Under the pieces are notes generated by a model. The model did no database searches, was not told the DNA's origin, and saw only the letters and a list, made by a program, of their open reading frames with translations. From Rhodococcoides fascians A44A (GTDB lineage Bacteria > Actinomycetota > Actinomycetes > Mycobacteriales > Mycobacteriaceae), in contig NZ_JMEX01000004.1 of NCBI RefSeq assembly GCF_000760735.1, forward strand, positions 360,062 to 424,061: a stretch of 64,000 nucleotides of DNA, written 5' to 3'. Each line of letters starts with the position of its first letter. The stretch's first letter is position 1. A program made the translations under genes and the position numbers. This document shows positions 25,936-38,930 of the stretch, piece after piece.

Positions 25936-27072
25936 CTACAGCTCCACGGACACCAGGTCGTCGGCGTGAACCACTGGCCGCTGGAGTTCGGGAGCCAGGT
26001 CGGAGCTCGACTTCCCGAGCATGCCGGACAACTCTGACGCGTCGTACGCCACTACTCCCCTGGCGACGACGGCTCCAGCGGGATTGCGCAGTGCAACGAC
26101 GTCGCCTCCGTGGAAGTTGCCGGTGATACCGACGATGCCGGCGGACAGCAGCGAGCGCCTGAGTTCGACGACGGCACGCACGGCGCCCGCGTCGAGGTGC
26201 AGGTCGCCGTCGACATCCGCGGCGTGCCGGACCCAGAACTTCCGTGACGACAGTCGGATCGGCCGGGCAGCGAAGGCCGTTCCGACTCCCGCATCGGTGA
26301 GTGCGTCGTTCGCGTCGGACGCAGCGGCAAGCAGGACCGGCACACCAGCATCGGCTGCGAGTCGCGCAGCGGACAATTTGGAGGCCATTCCGCCCGTGCC
26401 GAGTGCTCCTCCGGATCCTGCAACCACTCCGTCCAGGTCTTCCGGGCTGTCGACCTCGGGGATGAGCGTCGCGTCGCCCTTGCGCGGGTCGCCGTCGTAC
26501 AGACCGTCGACGTCGGACAGCAGAACCAGTGCGTCTGCTCCCGACAGGTGCGCGACGAGGGCTGCCAGCCGATCGTTGTCACCGAATCGGATCTCGGCGG
26601 TGGCGACCGTGTCGTTCTCGTTCACCACGGCGACCGCTCCGAGCGAGCGCAACCGGTCCAACGTACGTTGCGCGTTTCGGTGATTGGTGCGTCTGGCGAT
26701 GTCCTCGGCCGTCAGCAGTACCTGCCCGACGGTACGACCGAAACGTCCGAACGACGTGCCCCACGCATGCGCCAACGCGAGCTGGCCGACACTGGCCGCA
26801 GCCTGTTTGGTCGCGAGGTCTCGTGGCCGCTTGGTCAATCCGAGCGGCGCAATTCCGGCGCCGATGGCACCGGACGACACGACGATCACGTCGGTCCCGG
26901 CACGCATACGAGTCTCGACGGCTTCCGCCAACGCATCGAGACGCGTGACGTCGAGGCCGCCGACCAGGGACGTCAGCGCCGAGGATCCGATCTTGACGAC
27001 GATGCGCTTGGCGCCCGCGATGGTGCTTCTCGTCGCCGATACCCTTGACGCAGAATCGGATTCAGCGCTCAC
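25936..27072 (-). CDS. proB: Glutamate 5-kinase with PUA domain
   Basis: A 378-residue enzyme catalysing the first step of proline synthesis, phosphorylation of glutamate by [16 protein letters not shown] opens the amino-acid kinase domain; [32 protein letters not shown] and the [15 protein letters not shown] lysine motif follow. A C-terminal PUA domain begins around residue 285. The GTG at 27072 has GAGGGA six bases upstream and starts six bases after the obg stop, so it is the distal gene of the rpmA-obg-proB unit. Its partner proA is on the other side of the accessory block at 2013-3281. Confidence 0.96.
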   Translation of the reverse strand: MSAESDSASRVSATRSTIAGAKRIVVKIGSSALTSLVGGLDVTRLDALAEAVETRMRAGTDVIVVSSGAIGAGIAPLGLTKRPRDLATKQAAASVGQLALAHAWGTSFGRFGRTVGQVLLTAEDIARRTNHRNAQRTLDRLRSLGAVAVVNENDTVATAEIRFGDNDRLAALVAHLSGADALVLLSDVDGLYDGDPRKGDATLIPEVDSPEDLDGVVAGSGGALGTGGMASKLSAARLAADAGVPVLLAAASDANDALTDAGVGTAFAARPIRLSSRKFWVRHAADVDGDLHLDAGAVRAVVELRRSLLSAGIVGITGNFHGGDVVALRNPAGAVVARGVVAYDASELSGMLGKSSSDLAPELQRPVVHADDLVSVEL

Positions 27073-27078
27073 GTTCCC

Positions 27079-28527
27079 TCACTCTTCGGGGTCGAGCCCA
27101 CGCCGGACTCGACGAGCGTGCTTACGTTCGTCCGCGCTGATGCGCTCGACCTGATCGAGCCGTGCGTCGGTGCCACGTCCGGTGCGGACGATGTCGACGC
27201 CGGCGGAAGTCTGCGGTTCCCAGTCGAACGTGACGTCACCGATGGTGACCGATGCGCCCGGCTCCGCTCCGAGTTTGATCAACGCGTCCTCGACGCCGAG
27301 ACGTGCCAACCTGTCGGCGAGGTAGCCCACGGCCTCGTCGTTGCTGAACTGTGTCTGCGCGACCCACCGTTCGGGTCGTGTACCGAGCACCAGGAAACCG
27401 CCGGGCACGTCGGGATCCTTGACGACCTCGAAGCCGTCCTCGTTGCGTGCCACCGGACGGATCACTGCACGACGAGGCTCTGCAGGCGGGTGCGCCACCC
27501 GGTACTCCTCGACCATCTTCGCCAGAGCGAAGATCAAGGGCTTCAATCCTTCTCGGCTCACAGCCGAGATCGTGAACACCGGCCAACCGCGCGCCTCGAA
27601 CTCGGGGGTCACCATCTCGGCGAGCTCGGCAGCCTCCGGGATGTCGGCCTTGTTGAGCACGACGATGCGGGGACGGTCGGCCAGGTCACCCAGGCTCGCA
27701 TCACCGAGCAGCGCAGGCTTGTAGGCAGCGAGTTCGGCTTCCAGCGCGTCGACGTCCGAGACCGGATCGCGACCGGGATCCAGTGTCGCGCAGTCGACCA
27801 CGTGAGCGAGCACCGCTGTCCGCTCCAGGTGCCGGAGGAAGTCGAGACCGAGCCCCTTGCCCTGGCTGGCTCCGGGAATCAGACCAGGAACGTCGGCGAC
27901 GGTGTAGGTCGTGTCACCGCTGGACACGACACCCAGGTTCGGCACGAGTGTCGTGAACGGGTAGTCCGCGATCTTCGGCTTGGCGGCCGACAGCACCGAC
28001 ACGAGAGATGATTTACCGGCGGACGGAAAGCCGACGAGTCCGATGTCCGCGACGGATTTGAGCTCGAGCACCAGGTCGCGCTCGACGCCTTCCTCACCGA
28101 GGAGGGCGAAGCCGGGAGCCTTACGGGCTTTGGACGACAGCGCTGCGTTGCCGAGTCCGCCCCGGCCGCCGGGCGCAGCGTCGAATCGAGTGCCCTCACC
28201 GATCATGTCCGCGAGAATGCGGCCGTCCTTGTCCAGGACGACGGTACCGTCGGGCACCTTCAGAATCAGATCCTCGCCGTTGGCGCCCTCTCGGTTGCCA
28301 CCCATGCCCTGGGTTCCGTTGCTGGCCTTGGCGTGCGAGTGGAAGTGGAAGTCGAGCAGCGTGTGCACACTGCTGTCCACGACGAAGATAACTCCGCCGC
28401 CGCGTCCACCGTTGCCGCCGTCGGGTCCGCCGAGCGGTTTGAACTTCTCGCGATGAACCGAAGCGCAGCCGTTGCCGCCTTTACCGGCGCTGACGTGCAG
28501 CACCACGCGGTCTATGAATCGTGACAT
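27079..28527 (-). CDS. obg: GTPase Obg/CgtA
   Basis: A 482-residue ribosome-associated GTPase. The glycine-rich Obg fold spans residues 1-158 ([30 protein letters not shown]). The G domain follows with [15 protein letters not shown] (G1), [28 protein letters not shown] (G3) and NKADIPE (G4). The C-terminal OCT domain covers about 340-440 and a charged actinobacterial tail closes the protein. Obg acts in late 50S assembly and the stringent response. It lies after rpmA in the same orientation, with a strong hairpin in between, so its expression may be partly uncoupled from L27. Confidence 0.97.
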   Translation of the reverse strand: MSRFIDRVVLHVSAGKGGNGCASVHREKFKPLGGPDGGNGGRGGGVIFVVDSSVHTLLDFHFHSHAKASNGTQGMGGNREGANGEDLILKVPDGTVVLDKDGRILADMIGEGTRFDAAPGGRGGLGNAALSSKARKAPGFALLGEEGVERDLVLELKSVADIGLVGFPSAGKSSLVSVLSAAKPKIADYPFTTLVPNLGVVSSGDTTYTVADVPGLIPGASQGKGLGLDFLRHLERTAVLAHVVDCATLDPGRDPVSDVDALEAELAAYKPALLGDASLGDLADRPRIVVLNKADIPEAAELAEMVTPEFEARGWPVFTISAVSREGLKPLIFALAKMVEEYRVAHPPAEPRRAVIRPVARNEDGFEVVKDPDVPGGFLVLGTRPERWVAQTQFSNDEAVGYLADRLARLGVEDALIKLGAEPGASVTIGDVTFDWEPQTSAGVDIVRTGRGTDARLDQVERISADERKHARRVRRGLDPEE

Positions 28528-28587
28528 GGCTGCCTTCGATCCTTCCTCGGTCAGGTGACCGAATGTCTGTGCCCCACGAACGCGATA

Positions 28588-28623
28588 AGGGCGGACCGGG
28601 TGTCTTAGACCCTGGTCCGCCCT
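28588..28623 (-). terminator. Hairpin between rpmA and obg
   Basis: AGGGCGGACC pairs with GGTCCGCCCT, and an inner GGGT/ACCC extends the stem around a short loop with one bulged base. It sits in the 164-base rpmA-obg gap. It may attenuate read-through from the ribosomal protein genes into obg and proB. Confidence 0.6.
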
Positions 28624-28691
28624 CGTCGTAGATCGTGGAGTGCGCCGTGCGGATCGCGTGCGATCCCCGGGCGCGGATGGTGCAGCGGAGA

Positions 28692-28955
28692 CTAGGCCTC
28701 GACTGCGACCGGAACGATGTTCACGGTCTTGCGTCCACGCTTGGCGCCGAACTCGACGGCACCTGCGGACAGTGCGAACAGTGTGTCGTCGCCACCACGG
28801 CCGACTCCGACACCGGGGTGGAAGTGCGTGCCGCGCTGACGAACCAGGATCTCGCCTGCGCTGACCGTCTGGCCACCGAAACGCTTGACGCCGAGGCGCT
28901 GTGCATTCGAGTCGCGACCGTTACGGGAGCTGGATGCACCCTTCTTATGTGCCAT
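28692..28955 (-). CDS. rpmA: 50S ribosomal protein L27
   Basis: An 87-residue L27. The opening [19 protein letters not shown], then [19 protein letters not shown] and [16 protein letters not shown], are diagnostic. The N-terminus begins directly with the mature AHKKG sequence, so there is no Firmicute-type cleavable extension. L27 reaches toward the peptidyl-transferase centre. It lies 66 bases after rplU in the same orientation. Confidence 0.98.
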   Translation of the reverse strand: MAHKKGASSSRNGRDSNAQRLGVKRFGGQTVSAGEILVRQRGTHFHPGVGVGRGGDDTLFALSAGAVEFGAKRGRKTVNIVPVAVEA

Positions 28956-29021
28956 GTTGCGTACCCTCCTCGGGTAAGAAGATCGCCGGTGCCCTGTGAG
29001 AAACCGGCTGAGAAGAACTGG

Positions 29022-29333
29022 TTACTTGATACCGGTGACCTTGAGGACGGTCAGCTTCTGCCTGTGTCCCTGACGCTTGTGGTATCCGGTCTTGTTCTTG
29101 AACTTGTGGATGCGGATCTTCGGGCCCTTGGTGTGCTCGACGATCTCGCCGGCGACGGAGATCTTCGCCAGCTTCTCTGCATCTGTGGTCAGGTCGGAAC
29201 CGTCAACGACGAGGACCGGAGCAAGCGAGACAGCAGTGCCGGGCGCTCCCTCGATCTTCTCGACCTTGACGAGGTCACCAACAGCGACCTTGTACTGCTT
29301 TCCGCCGGTCTTGACGATCGCGTACGTTGCCAT
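29022..29333 (-). CDS. rplU: 50S ribosomal protein L21
   Basis: A 103-residue L21 of normal length. [51 protein letters not shown] and the C-terminal TVLKVTGI match the family throughout. I chose the ATG at 29333, just after GGAGGG-like purines (CCCTCCG on the plus strand); a longer frame to 29432 has no family sequence. The gene leads the rplU-rpmA-obg-proB unit. Its roughly 190-base leader up to the rne terminator must contain the promoter. Confidence 0.97.
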   Translation of the reverse strand: MATYAIVKTGGKQYKVAVGDLVKVEKIEGAPGTAVSLAPVLVVDGSDLTTDAEKLAKISVAGEIVEHTKGPKIRIHKFKNKTGYHKRQGHRQKLTVLKVTGIK

Positions 29334-29521
29334 CGGAGGGCTACCCCTTGCTTCTTCGAACTTGCTCGCGCTGCCCACGGCAACACGACTGGTCTGATCT
29401 TGCTTTGTTCTTGCTTTCAAACATCCCGGCATCTATCCCGATCAACGCTCCTGCCTTCCGCGAACGGAGCCAGGGCACAGCAGAACGGTGTCGCCGGGAG
29501 CGACTTATCAAGGTTACGGCA

Positions 29522-29550
29522 GACGGGCGGCCATGGTCAAACCGCCCGTC
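29522..29550 (-). terminator. Terminator of rne
   Basis: GACGGGCGG and CCGCCCGTC form a perfect nine-base stem around an 11-base loop, starting about ten bases after the rne stop at 29560. It separates rne from the rplU promoter region. Confidence 0.7.
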
Positions 29551-29559
29551 CCCTGTTCC

Positions 29560-32500
29560 CTATGCGTCTACGGGAGGACCCGCCGGTCGTGCTGCACTGC
29601 GGCGGCGCCGCGGCCGAGCCACCGGCAGTTCTTCCGGCACGTCCCCTGCATCCACCTGGGCGAATGCAGGCGTCGTCACCGGTTCCGGCGCAGGCTCGTC
29701 CGCAGCGTCCGTGCCGTCCGACGTTGCCGAGATCACGAAGACTGCTCCCGCGTCCGGTCCGGTCTCGGTCGGTGCTGCAGCCTTGCGAGCCACTCGCCGT
29801 CCGCGCTTGGCCTTGACCGGAGCCTCGGACGCTGCGGGTTCGTCCGCTGCACCCGACTCGGCGACAGCAGGTTCGGGCGCAGCCTCTTCGGCAGCGGGAC
29901 GATCCGTTGCCGCTTCCGATGACGGAGTCTCGGCATCCACGTGCGTGGTCGACTCTGCTGCTTCGGCTGCGCCTGTGTCTTCGACTACTGCCGATGCAGT
30001 GGGACGCGACGCCTTTCGGCGTGCACCGCGTCCACCTCGACGGGACGAGCCGGTGGGTGCCGCTTCCGTGCCGTTCGACTGGGACTCCTGCAGAGCCCCT
30101 GCGTCCGACACCGATGCGTCCGACACCGCCACGTCCGACACCGCTACGTCCGACACCGCTACGTCCGATACCGATGCGTCGTCGTTGCCCTGTACGGCGG
30201 CGACGTCCGAGGCGTCGATGACCTTGTTCTCCGTCGACGCCGATGCGTCGTGTTCCACCACGTCGGCGGGTGTGACGTCGGCGACGACTTCGTCGTGGTG
30301 CGCTGCCATTGCCAGGGCGACCGGATGGGCTCGCTTGACGGCAGGCTCAGCCGTGGGTTCGGAGTGATCGGAGCCGTGGGAGTGGCCATTCCCCGTGCCG
30401 TTGCCGTTGGAACCGGCGTTGCCGTTGGAACCGGAGTTGTCGGACTTGTCGCGTCCACGACGCTTGCGCTGCGAACCGGAGTCCCCTCGTGAGGAGCCCG
30501 AGCGTGCACCGTCGTCGGGCTTGGCCTCCACCGGGAACGGATGCACGATGATTCCGCGACCCTGGCAGTGCTCACAGGTCGTCGAGAAAGCCTCGACCAG
30601 ACCGGTTCCGAGCTTCTTGCGTGTCATCTGGACGAGACCCAGCGACGTCACCTCGGACACCTGATGGCGTGTTCGGTCGCGACCGAGAGCTTCGGTCAGT
30701 CGACGCAGAACGAGGTCACGGTTCTGTTCGAGCACCATGTCGATGAAGTCGACGACGATCATGCCGCCGATGTCACGGAGGCGCATCTGCCGGACGACTT
30801 CCTCGGCTGCTTCGAGGTTGTTGCGGGTGACCGTCTCTTCGAGGTTTCCGCCCGCGCCGGTGAACTTGCCGGTGTTGACGTCCACCACGGTCATCGCTTC
30901 GGTGCGGTCGATCACCAGGGTGCCGCCGGACGGGAGCCACACCTTGCGATCGAGTGCCTTCGCGAGCTGCTCGTCGATTCGGTGGGCCTCGAACACGTCG
31001 GGCTGACCTGGTTCGGCGACGTGGCGCTCGAGCTTGGGCAGCATGTCGGCGGCGACGGTTTCGATGTAGGTCGACGTTGTCGACCATGCCTTGTCACCTT
31101 CGATGACGAGCTTGACGAAGTCCTCGTTGAACAAGTCGCGGATGACCTTCACCAGCAGATCGGGCTCTTCGTAGAGCGTCTGCGGCTGGCTGCCCTTGCC
31201 GGACTCGGCCTTCGCCGATGCTTCCTCGATGGATGCCCACTGCGCCTGCAGCCGCGACACGTCGCGGGCCAACTCTTCCTCGCTGACACCCTCCGCAGCC
31301 GTGCGGATGATGACGCCTGCCTCGGACGGGACGATGTCGCGGAGAATTTCCTTCAGACGCTTGCGTTCGGTGTCCGGAAGCTTGCGGCTGATGCCGGTCG
31401 AGCTGCCGCCGGGCACGTACACGAGGTAGCGACCGGCCAGCGACAGCTGCGTCGTGAGCCGGGCACCCTTGTGCCCCACCGGGTCCTTGCTGACCTGCAC
31501 CAGGACTTGATCGCCCGGCTTGAGTGCCTGCTCGATCTTGCGGGAGTTGCCTCCCAGACCGGCGGCGTCCCAGTTGACCTCGCCTGCGTAGAGCACACCG
31601 TTGCGGCCACGGCCGATGTCGATGAACGCGGCTTCCATGCTCGGCAGCACGTTCTGGACGCGTCCGAGGTACACGTTGCCGACCATCGACGCCGACGCAC
31701 TGCTGGTGACGAAGTGCTCCACCAGCACGCCGTCCTCGAGAACGGCCACCTGTGTGGTGTCGCCGTGATCCGGGAAGGACTTCTCGCGAACCACCATCAC
31801 GCGGTCCACGGATTCGCGACGAGCCAGGAATTCGGATTCGGTCAGGATCGGCGGACGGCGACGGCCGGCGTCGCGTCCGTCGCGTCGACGCTGGCGCTTC
31901 GCTTCGAGCCGCGTCGATCCGGTGATGCCCTGAACTTCGTCCTTGTTGCGGGACTTGGTGCGCGGCTCACGCTCGTGAACGACGGTGTTGGGCGGGTCGT
32001 CCTCGGACGATGCAGTGTCCGACGACGCGTCACCGGAACTGCGGCGACGACGGCGACGACGCCTGCGGCGGCTCGAACCGTCGGCTGCATCCTGCTCGTC
32101 GTCCGAATCGTCGGAGTCGGACTCGGCCGACGCGTCGCCGTTGTCCTGCACATCGTCGTCACCCGACTCGGCCGATGCGTCGTCGGCGGACTTGGCGCCG
32201 CCACGTGACCTGCTACGCCGACGCGAGCGCCGTTCACCGGTCGGCTTCGAGTCCTCGGCGGTGTCATCCTCGGTGGATTCGTCCTCCGAGTCACTGCTGT
32301 CGGTGTCACTGTCCGACCCCGAGGGCTCGGACGGAGCCGCGACGTCATCGGCATCCGAGTCGGCGCCCTGATCGCCGGCACCCTGGTCATCGGCGTCGTT
32401 CGAGCTGGAGTCGTCCGGGCTGCTGTCGCCGGCCTGGTCACCACGTCCACGGCCGCGACCTCGGCGTCCACGACGGCGGCGACGCGGCTGAGAGTTGTCG

Positions 32501-33354
32501 TCGTCGGCATCCCCGTCGTCGGAACCGTCCTCCGACGAGGTGTCCACGGAGGAGGTCGCGTCGGACGGCGTTTCGTCGATGCCTGCGTCTGCGGAAGCGG
32601 GCTTGCTGTCCGGCGAGTCGGTTGCCTGGGGGCGGGTGCCCTCGGACTCCTCGGTCGAGGCGTCTGCAGTCGCGGTCACTGCCTGCGTGTCCGCTGCGTT
32701 CGGGTTCGCGTCTGCTGCCGACGAGTCCGCCGCGGGGCCAGCTGCCTTCTTGCTCCGACGCCGCGCACGAGGAGGTTCGGCTACGGCCTCGGGCTGGAGG
32801 AAGAGAGGTCCGGAGAAAGTCGGACGTGCCACCGGAGCCGCAGTGTCGGTTGCAGCAGCGTCGGCCGCAGCGCTCTCGGCGGGCACGTCGGTCGAGAACA
32901 AGGTCTGCGCGGGCTGAGGCTCAGCGACGTCCGGCTCAGCGACGTCCGGCTCAGCGACGTCCGGCTCTGCGACGTCCGGCTCTGCGACGTCCGGCTCGGC
33001 GACCTGCGCCTCTACCGCCTCGGGTGCTACAGCAGCCGGTTCCACAGCAGCGGGTTCCACAGCAGCGGGTTCCACAGCAGCGGGTTCCACAGCAGCGGGC
33101 GTCACCGCTTCCGGCTCTGCGAACGAGGCGTGGACCGTCTGGGCGACGTCGCGGCCGAGGCTGGACTGTGCGCTGCGGGCCTCGATACCGAGTTCGCCGA
33201 GCTTGGCCAGCACTTGCTTGCTGGTCACCCCGATGATCTTCGCCAGCGCGTGCACGCGCAGGCGGTCCGGGAACGTCGGGGCTACCTCGGCGCCACCTTC
33301 TGCACTTCCCGTGTTCGAATTCTGTACATCTTCCGGCGGGGCTTGATCGGCCAC
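29560..33354 (-). CDS. rne: Ribonuclease E/G with IF2-like N-terminus and repeat-rich tails
   Basis: A 1264-residue endoribonuclease, much longer than RNase G. At the N-terminus an IF2_N-like segment (LRVHALAKIIGVTSKQVLAKL) resembles the mycobacterial enzyme. A long acidic, Ala/Pro-rich region follows with tandem VAEPD and AVEPA repeats and Arg-rich clusters that probably bind RNA. The S1 domain includes GNVYLGRVQNVLPSMEAAFIDIG; the DNase-I-like catalytic region has VVDVNTGKFTGAGG and GGMIVVDFIDM with the magnesium aspartates; CEHCQGRG is the zinc link. The C-terminal tail is again acidic, with SDVAV repeats. The GTG at 33354 follows GAGGAG by six bases. It processes rRNA and turns over mRNA, usually within a degradosome. 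Confidence 0.93.
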   Translation of the reverse strand: MADQAPPEDVQNSNTGSAEGGAEVAPTFPDRLRVHALAKIIGVTSKQVLAKLGELGIEARSAQSSLGRDVAQTVHASFAEPEAVTPAAVEPAAVEPAAVEPAAVEPAAVAPEAVEAQVAEPDVAEPDVAEPDVAEPDVAEPDVAEPQPAQTLFSTDVPAESAAADAAATDTAAPVARPTFSGPLFLQPEAVAEPPRARRRSKKAAGPAADSSAADANPNAADTQAVTATADASTEESEGTRPQATDSPDSKPASADAGIDETPSDATSSVDTSSEDGSDDGDADDDNSQPRRRRRGRRGRGRGRGDQAGDSSPDDSSSNDADDQGAGDQGADSDADDVAAPSEPSGSDSDTDSSDSEDESTEDDTAEDSKPTGERRSRRRSRSRGGAKSADDASAESGDDDVQDNGDASAESDSDDSDDEQDAADGSSRRRRRRRRRRSSGDASSDTASSEDDPPNTVVHEREPRTKSRNKDEVQGITGSTRLEAKRQRRRDGRDAGRRRPPILTESEFLARRESVDRVMVVREKSFPDHGDTTQVAVLEDGVLVEHFVTSSASASMVGNVYLGRVQNVLPSMEAAFIDIGRGRNGVLYAGEVNWDAAGLGGNSRKIEQALKPGDQVLVQVSKDPVGHKGARLTTQLSLAGRYLVYVPGGSSTGISRKLPDTERKRLKEILRDIVPSEAGVIIRTAAEGVSEEELARDVSRLQAQWASIEEASAKAESGKGSQPQTLYEEPDLLVKVIRDLFNEDFVKLVIEGDKAWSTTSTYIETVAADMLPKLERHVAEPGQPDVFEAHRIDEQLAKALDRKVWLPSGGTLVIDRTEAMTVVDVNTGKFTGAGGNLEETVTRNNLEAAEEVVRQMRLRDIGGMIVVDFIDMVLEQNRDLVLRRLTEALGRDRTRHQVSEVTSLGLVQMTRKKLGTGLVEAFSTTCEHCQGRGIIVHPFPVEAKPDDGARSGSSRGDSGSQRKRRGRDKSDNSGSNGNAGSNGNGTGNGHSHGSDHSEPTAEPAVKRAHPVALAMAAHHDEVVADVTPADVVEHDASASTENKVIDASDVAAVQGNDDASVSDVAVSDVAVSDVAVSDASVSDAGALQESQSNGTEAAPTGSSRRGGRGARRKASRPTASAVVEDTGAAEAAESTTHVDAETPSSEAATDRPAAEEAAPEPAVAESGAADEPAASEAPVKAKRGRRVARKAAAPTETGPDAGAVFVISATSDGTDAADEPAPEPVTTPAFAQVDAGDVPEELPVARPRRRRSAARPAGPPVDA
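30096..30172. repeat. 15-bp tandem repeat in the rne C-terminal tail
   Basis: About five copies of a unit like TCCGACACCGCTACG, with one or two substitutions each. They encode SDVAV/SDASV pentapeptides in a disordered acidic tail. Confidence 0.8.
32925..33100. repeat. Two adjacent 15-bp tandem repeats in the rne N-terminal region
   Basis: About six copies of GACGTCCGGCTC plus three bases (32930-33005, encoding VAEPD), followed by four to five copies of CAGCAGCGGGTTCCA (33036-33100, encoding AVEPA). Such near-identical 15-mers are prone to copy-number change. Confidence 0.85.
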
Positions 33355-33867
33355 GTATGTCTCCTCGGGCCCCCGGGCGCGTCCACCTTCGACTGCTGGG
33401 TGTGACGCGGCCACGCGAGGGCAATCCTTGTGTCCTGACGAAAGGTTTGACGTCAGTGTTGTCTTGTCACGCTCTTGGTCTCGCTCCGTGTCCGAGGCAC
33501 CGCCACGGTCTGTGGTCGGTGCACCGAGCACGGTGCCTGGCTGGATGGCTGTGGTGTCCTCCGGTACGAGCGCCTGATCATCAAGCTTGCCTGTGACGGC
33601 GGAGGCTTCCGCTCGCCGTCGGCAGCGATGACGGGCATCGCACGCGAAGGTGTCATCCGGTTGCTGACACGAGAACACCGATGTGTCGGCGTTCGATCGT
33701 CCTGCTGGTACTGAAAATTTCTCGAATGCTGGTGGTCGGTGAAACTGAAACTGTGTAAGCAACCTTCGCCAGTATCCCACACCGAGGGTCGCCTGCCCGC
33801 CACACCGCCGAGAATGCGTCCTCAGCGGCGTGGCGAAGGGCCGGTTCGTGCTGCGGTATCGAGCGGG
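33355..33867. other. Long rne leader and ndk-rne intergenic region (513 bases)
   Basis: I see no convincing gene. Short open frames here have no family resemblance or ribosome-binding site. It contains inverted repeats, for example GGCACCG at 33496-33502 with CGGTGCC at 33531-33537, and GTGTCA/TGACAC near 33650-33670. A structured 5' leader for rne, possibly used in autoregulation, is the likeliest content. Confidence 0.5.
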
Positions 33868-34281
33868 TCAGGACAGTCCGGGGAACCACAGTGCGATCTC
33901 GCGCTCGGCGGATTCCACCGAGTCGGAGCCGTGCACGAGGTTCTGCTGCCCGTCGAGGGCGAGGTCCGCGCGGATGGTACCGGGGACGGCCTTGGCGACC
34001 GGGTCGGTTCCTCCGGCGATCTGACGGAACGCCGCGATCGCGCGTGGCCCTTCGAGGACAGCGGCGACGACGGGTCCCGAGGTGATGAACTCGAGCAGGT
34101 CGGGGAAGAACGGCTTGCCTTCGTGCTCGGCATAGTGGGCACTGGCCAGCGCGGTCGGAACGGTCTTGAGCTCGAGGGCTGCGATGCTCAATCCCTTCTT
34201 CTCGATGCGGCCGAGTATCTCTCCCACGTATCGGCGGGCTACTCCGTCGGGCTTGATCAGTACAAGGGTGCGCTCAGTCAC
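33868..34281 (-). CDS. ndk: Nucleoside diphosphate kinase
   Basis: A 137-residue NDK, the standard length. [23 protein letters not shown] opens it; the substrate loop [21 protein letters not shown] and PGTIRADLA follow, and the catalytic histidine is in NLVHGSDS. It transfers gamma-phosphates between nucleoside triphosphates and diphosphates. I chose the GTG at 34281 because the protein then begins [10 protein letters not shown]; an upstream in-frame ATG would add 11 unrelated residues. It lies downstream of folC and the DUF4233 gene in the same orientation. Confidence 0.97.
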   Translation of the reverse strand: MTERTLVLIKPDGVARRYVGEILGRIEKKGLSIAALELKTVPTALASAHYAEHEGKPFFPDLLEFITSGPVVAAVLEGPRAIAAFRQIAGGTDPVAKAVPGTIRADLALDGQQNLVHGSDSVESAEREIALWFPGLS

Positions 34282-34361
34282 GATCACAGACAGTAGTGGA
34301 CAGTGCTCGCGCACTCATCCCTGGCGTCGACCTTCGGCGTCGACTTCCCCCGCGTGAGACG

Positions 34362-34757
34362 TCAGTCCCGCTGGCCGTACAGCATTCCGCGTTCGATTCG
34401 GCGCGTGATGTCTCGGCGGAGATACAGCAGGTAGGCCCACACTGCCGCGAAGATCAGCCCGACGATTCCGATCGACAGGTGGATGAACACTCCGAGGATC
34501 ACGAGAACCTGGAGAACGAGGTTGATCTGCATCCCCTGCGGGCGGCGCTGCATTCCGCTCGCGAGGATCATCAGGACGGCGAGTCCGACGATGTAGAGCG
34601 TCGAGAACCACGTGAGCCCGCCTCCGACCGTCGCGACCACCGGCAGTGCCAGCAGGATCACGATCATTTCGAGGATCAGGGTTCCCGCGCAGACTCCCCG
34701 GAAGCCCTTCCACGGATCGTTGGTGGGCGGTTTGAACCCACCGGTCGCCTCGGTCAT
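34362..34757 (-). CDS. DUF4233 family membrane protein
   Basis: A 131-residue protein with three to four hydrophobic helices (about 22-45, 50-70, 78-97 and 100-115). The N-terminus NDPWKGFRGVCAGTLILE and the segment RRPQGMQINLVLQ are typical of DUF4233, found only in actinobacteria between folC and ndk. The function is not known. The ATG overlaps the folC stop by four bases, so it is translationally coupled to folylpolyglutamate synthase. The C-terminus is basic (LRRDITRRIERG), implying a cytoplasmic tail. Confidence 0.9.
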   Translation of the reverse strand: MTEATGGFKPPTNDPWKGFRGVCAGTLILEMIVILLALPVVATVGGGLTWFSTLYIVGLAVLMILASGMQRRPQGMQINLVLQVLVILGVFIHLSIGIVGLIFAAVWAYLLYLRRDITRRIERGMLYGQRD

Positions 34758-36183
34758 ACCGGTTCCTTTCCGAACAGGGTTCTGGCGGCACCTGCGGTCA
34801 CGACCGAACCGGTGACGACGACGCCCGCTCCGGACACTGCTTCACCAGGGTCAGCGACCTCTTCGGCCAGGCCGATGGCGGTTTCCAACGCGTCGGCCAG
34901 GGTCGGCGACACCACCACACGTTCGTCACCGAATTTGGCGACGGCGATGTTGGCGAGTTCTTCCACGTCCATTGCGCGCGGAGAACCGTTGTGGGTGACG
35001 ACGATCTCGTCGAACACGGGCTCGAGCGCGGTCAACATCGCGTCGACATCCTTGTCGCCCATGACGCTGACGACACCCACCAATTTGCGGAAGTCGAACT
35101 CGTCGGCCAGCGTGGCCGCGAGTGCGCGCACACCGTGCGGATTGTGCGCGGCGTCGAGGAAGACCGTCGGTGCATTGCGCACCCGCTCGAGTCGTCCTGG
35201 GTTCACGATGGAGCCGAAGGCCGCGCGGACGATCTCGACGTCGAGTTGCCTGTCCGCTCCCGCACCGAAGAAGGCTTCCACCGCGGCCAGGGCGAGAGAT
35301 GCGTTGTGCGCTTGATGTTCGCCGTGCAGGGGAAGAAAGATGTCGGTGTAGACGCCGCCGAGGCCTTGCAGTTCGAGTTGCTGACCGCCGACGGCGATCC
35401 GGCGGGCAAGTACACGGAACTCAGACCCTTGACGGGCGACGGCTGCGTCCGCCTCGACCGCGGCGCGGAGGACGACGTCGAGAGCCTCCGGCTTCTGCTC
35501 CGCGATGACGGCGACCGTGTCTCTCGGCACGAGCCGTTCCGGCGCCTTCTTGATGATGCCCGCCTTCTCCCCCGCAATTCCTGCGAGGTCGGAGCCGAGA
35601 AACTCCGTGTGGTCGAGGTCGATCGGCGTGATGACCGCGACTTCACCGTCGACGACGTTGGTCGCATCCCACCGGCCGCCCAATCCGACTTCCACGACGG
35701 CGACTTCGACGGGTGCCTCCGCGAACGCGGCGAATGCCATCGCGGTGGTCACCTCGAACTTGCTCATTCTCGGACCACCGGCAGCCTGCGACTGCGCGTC
35801 GATCATCTCCACGAAAGGTGCGATCTCGTTGTAGGTGTCGACGTAGAGTCGCGGCGAGATCGGTGCGCCGTCGATACTGATACGTTCCGTGGCCACCTGT
35901 AGGTGAGGGCTCGTCGTCCGACCGGTGCGCCGATGGAAATGCGTCAGCAACGCGTCGATCATCCGGGTGACCGATGTCTTCCCGTTCGTCCCCGCGACGT
36001 GGATGGACGGATACGCCTTCTGCGGCGAGCCCAGAAGGTCCATCAGCGCCGCGATCCTTGCGGTGCTCGGCTCGATCTTCGTCTCGGGCCAGCGCTTGTC
36101 GAGCTCGGCCTCGACGAGAGCCAACTCGGCGAGATCGACTGGCCCTGGGTCGCCCTGGCTCGCGGGCTGATCGAATTCGGTCA

Positions 36184-36184
<1 letters not shown>
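34754..36184 (-). CDS. folC: Folylpolyglutamate synthase / dihydrofolate synthase
   Basis: A 476-residue Mur-ligase-like enzyme that adds glutamates to folates with ATP. VAGTNGKTSVTRMIDALL is the P-loop; TSPHLQVATERISIDG, VEVGLGGRWDATNVV and ITPIDLDHTEFLG follow, and the C-terminal domain has LDAAHNPHGVRAL and VVSVMGDKDV. The GTG start shares one base with the valS stop (TAGTG), so translation is coupled. The valS-folC-DUF4233-ndk order matches mycobacteria. Confidence 0.95.
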
Positions 36185-38886
<2,702 letters not shown>

Positions 38887-38930
38887 CCGACGATTCTAGT
38901 GGTCGCGCCGGGGCGCTCCCACGCGCCCTT

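Noticed and set aside
32925..33100. CRISPR-like repeats in rne
   Set aside because: They are contiguous 15-bp units encoding VAEPD and AVEPA pentapeptides inside an open reading frame.
33475..33714. Short open frames in the rne leader
   Set aside because: They lack a ribosome-binding site and any resemblance to a known protein, and they overlap each other on both strands.
38887..38930. T-box leader for valS
   Set aside because: The gap to the upstream gene is only 44 bases, too short for a T-box, and no specifier or T-box sequence is present.
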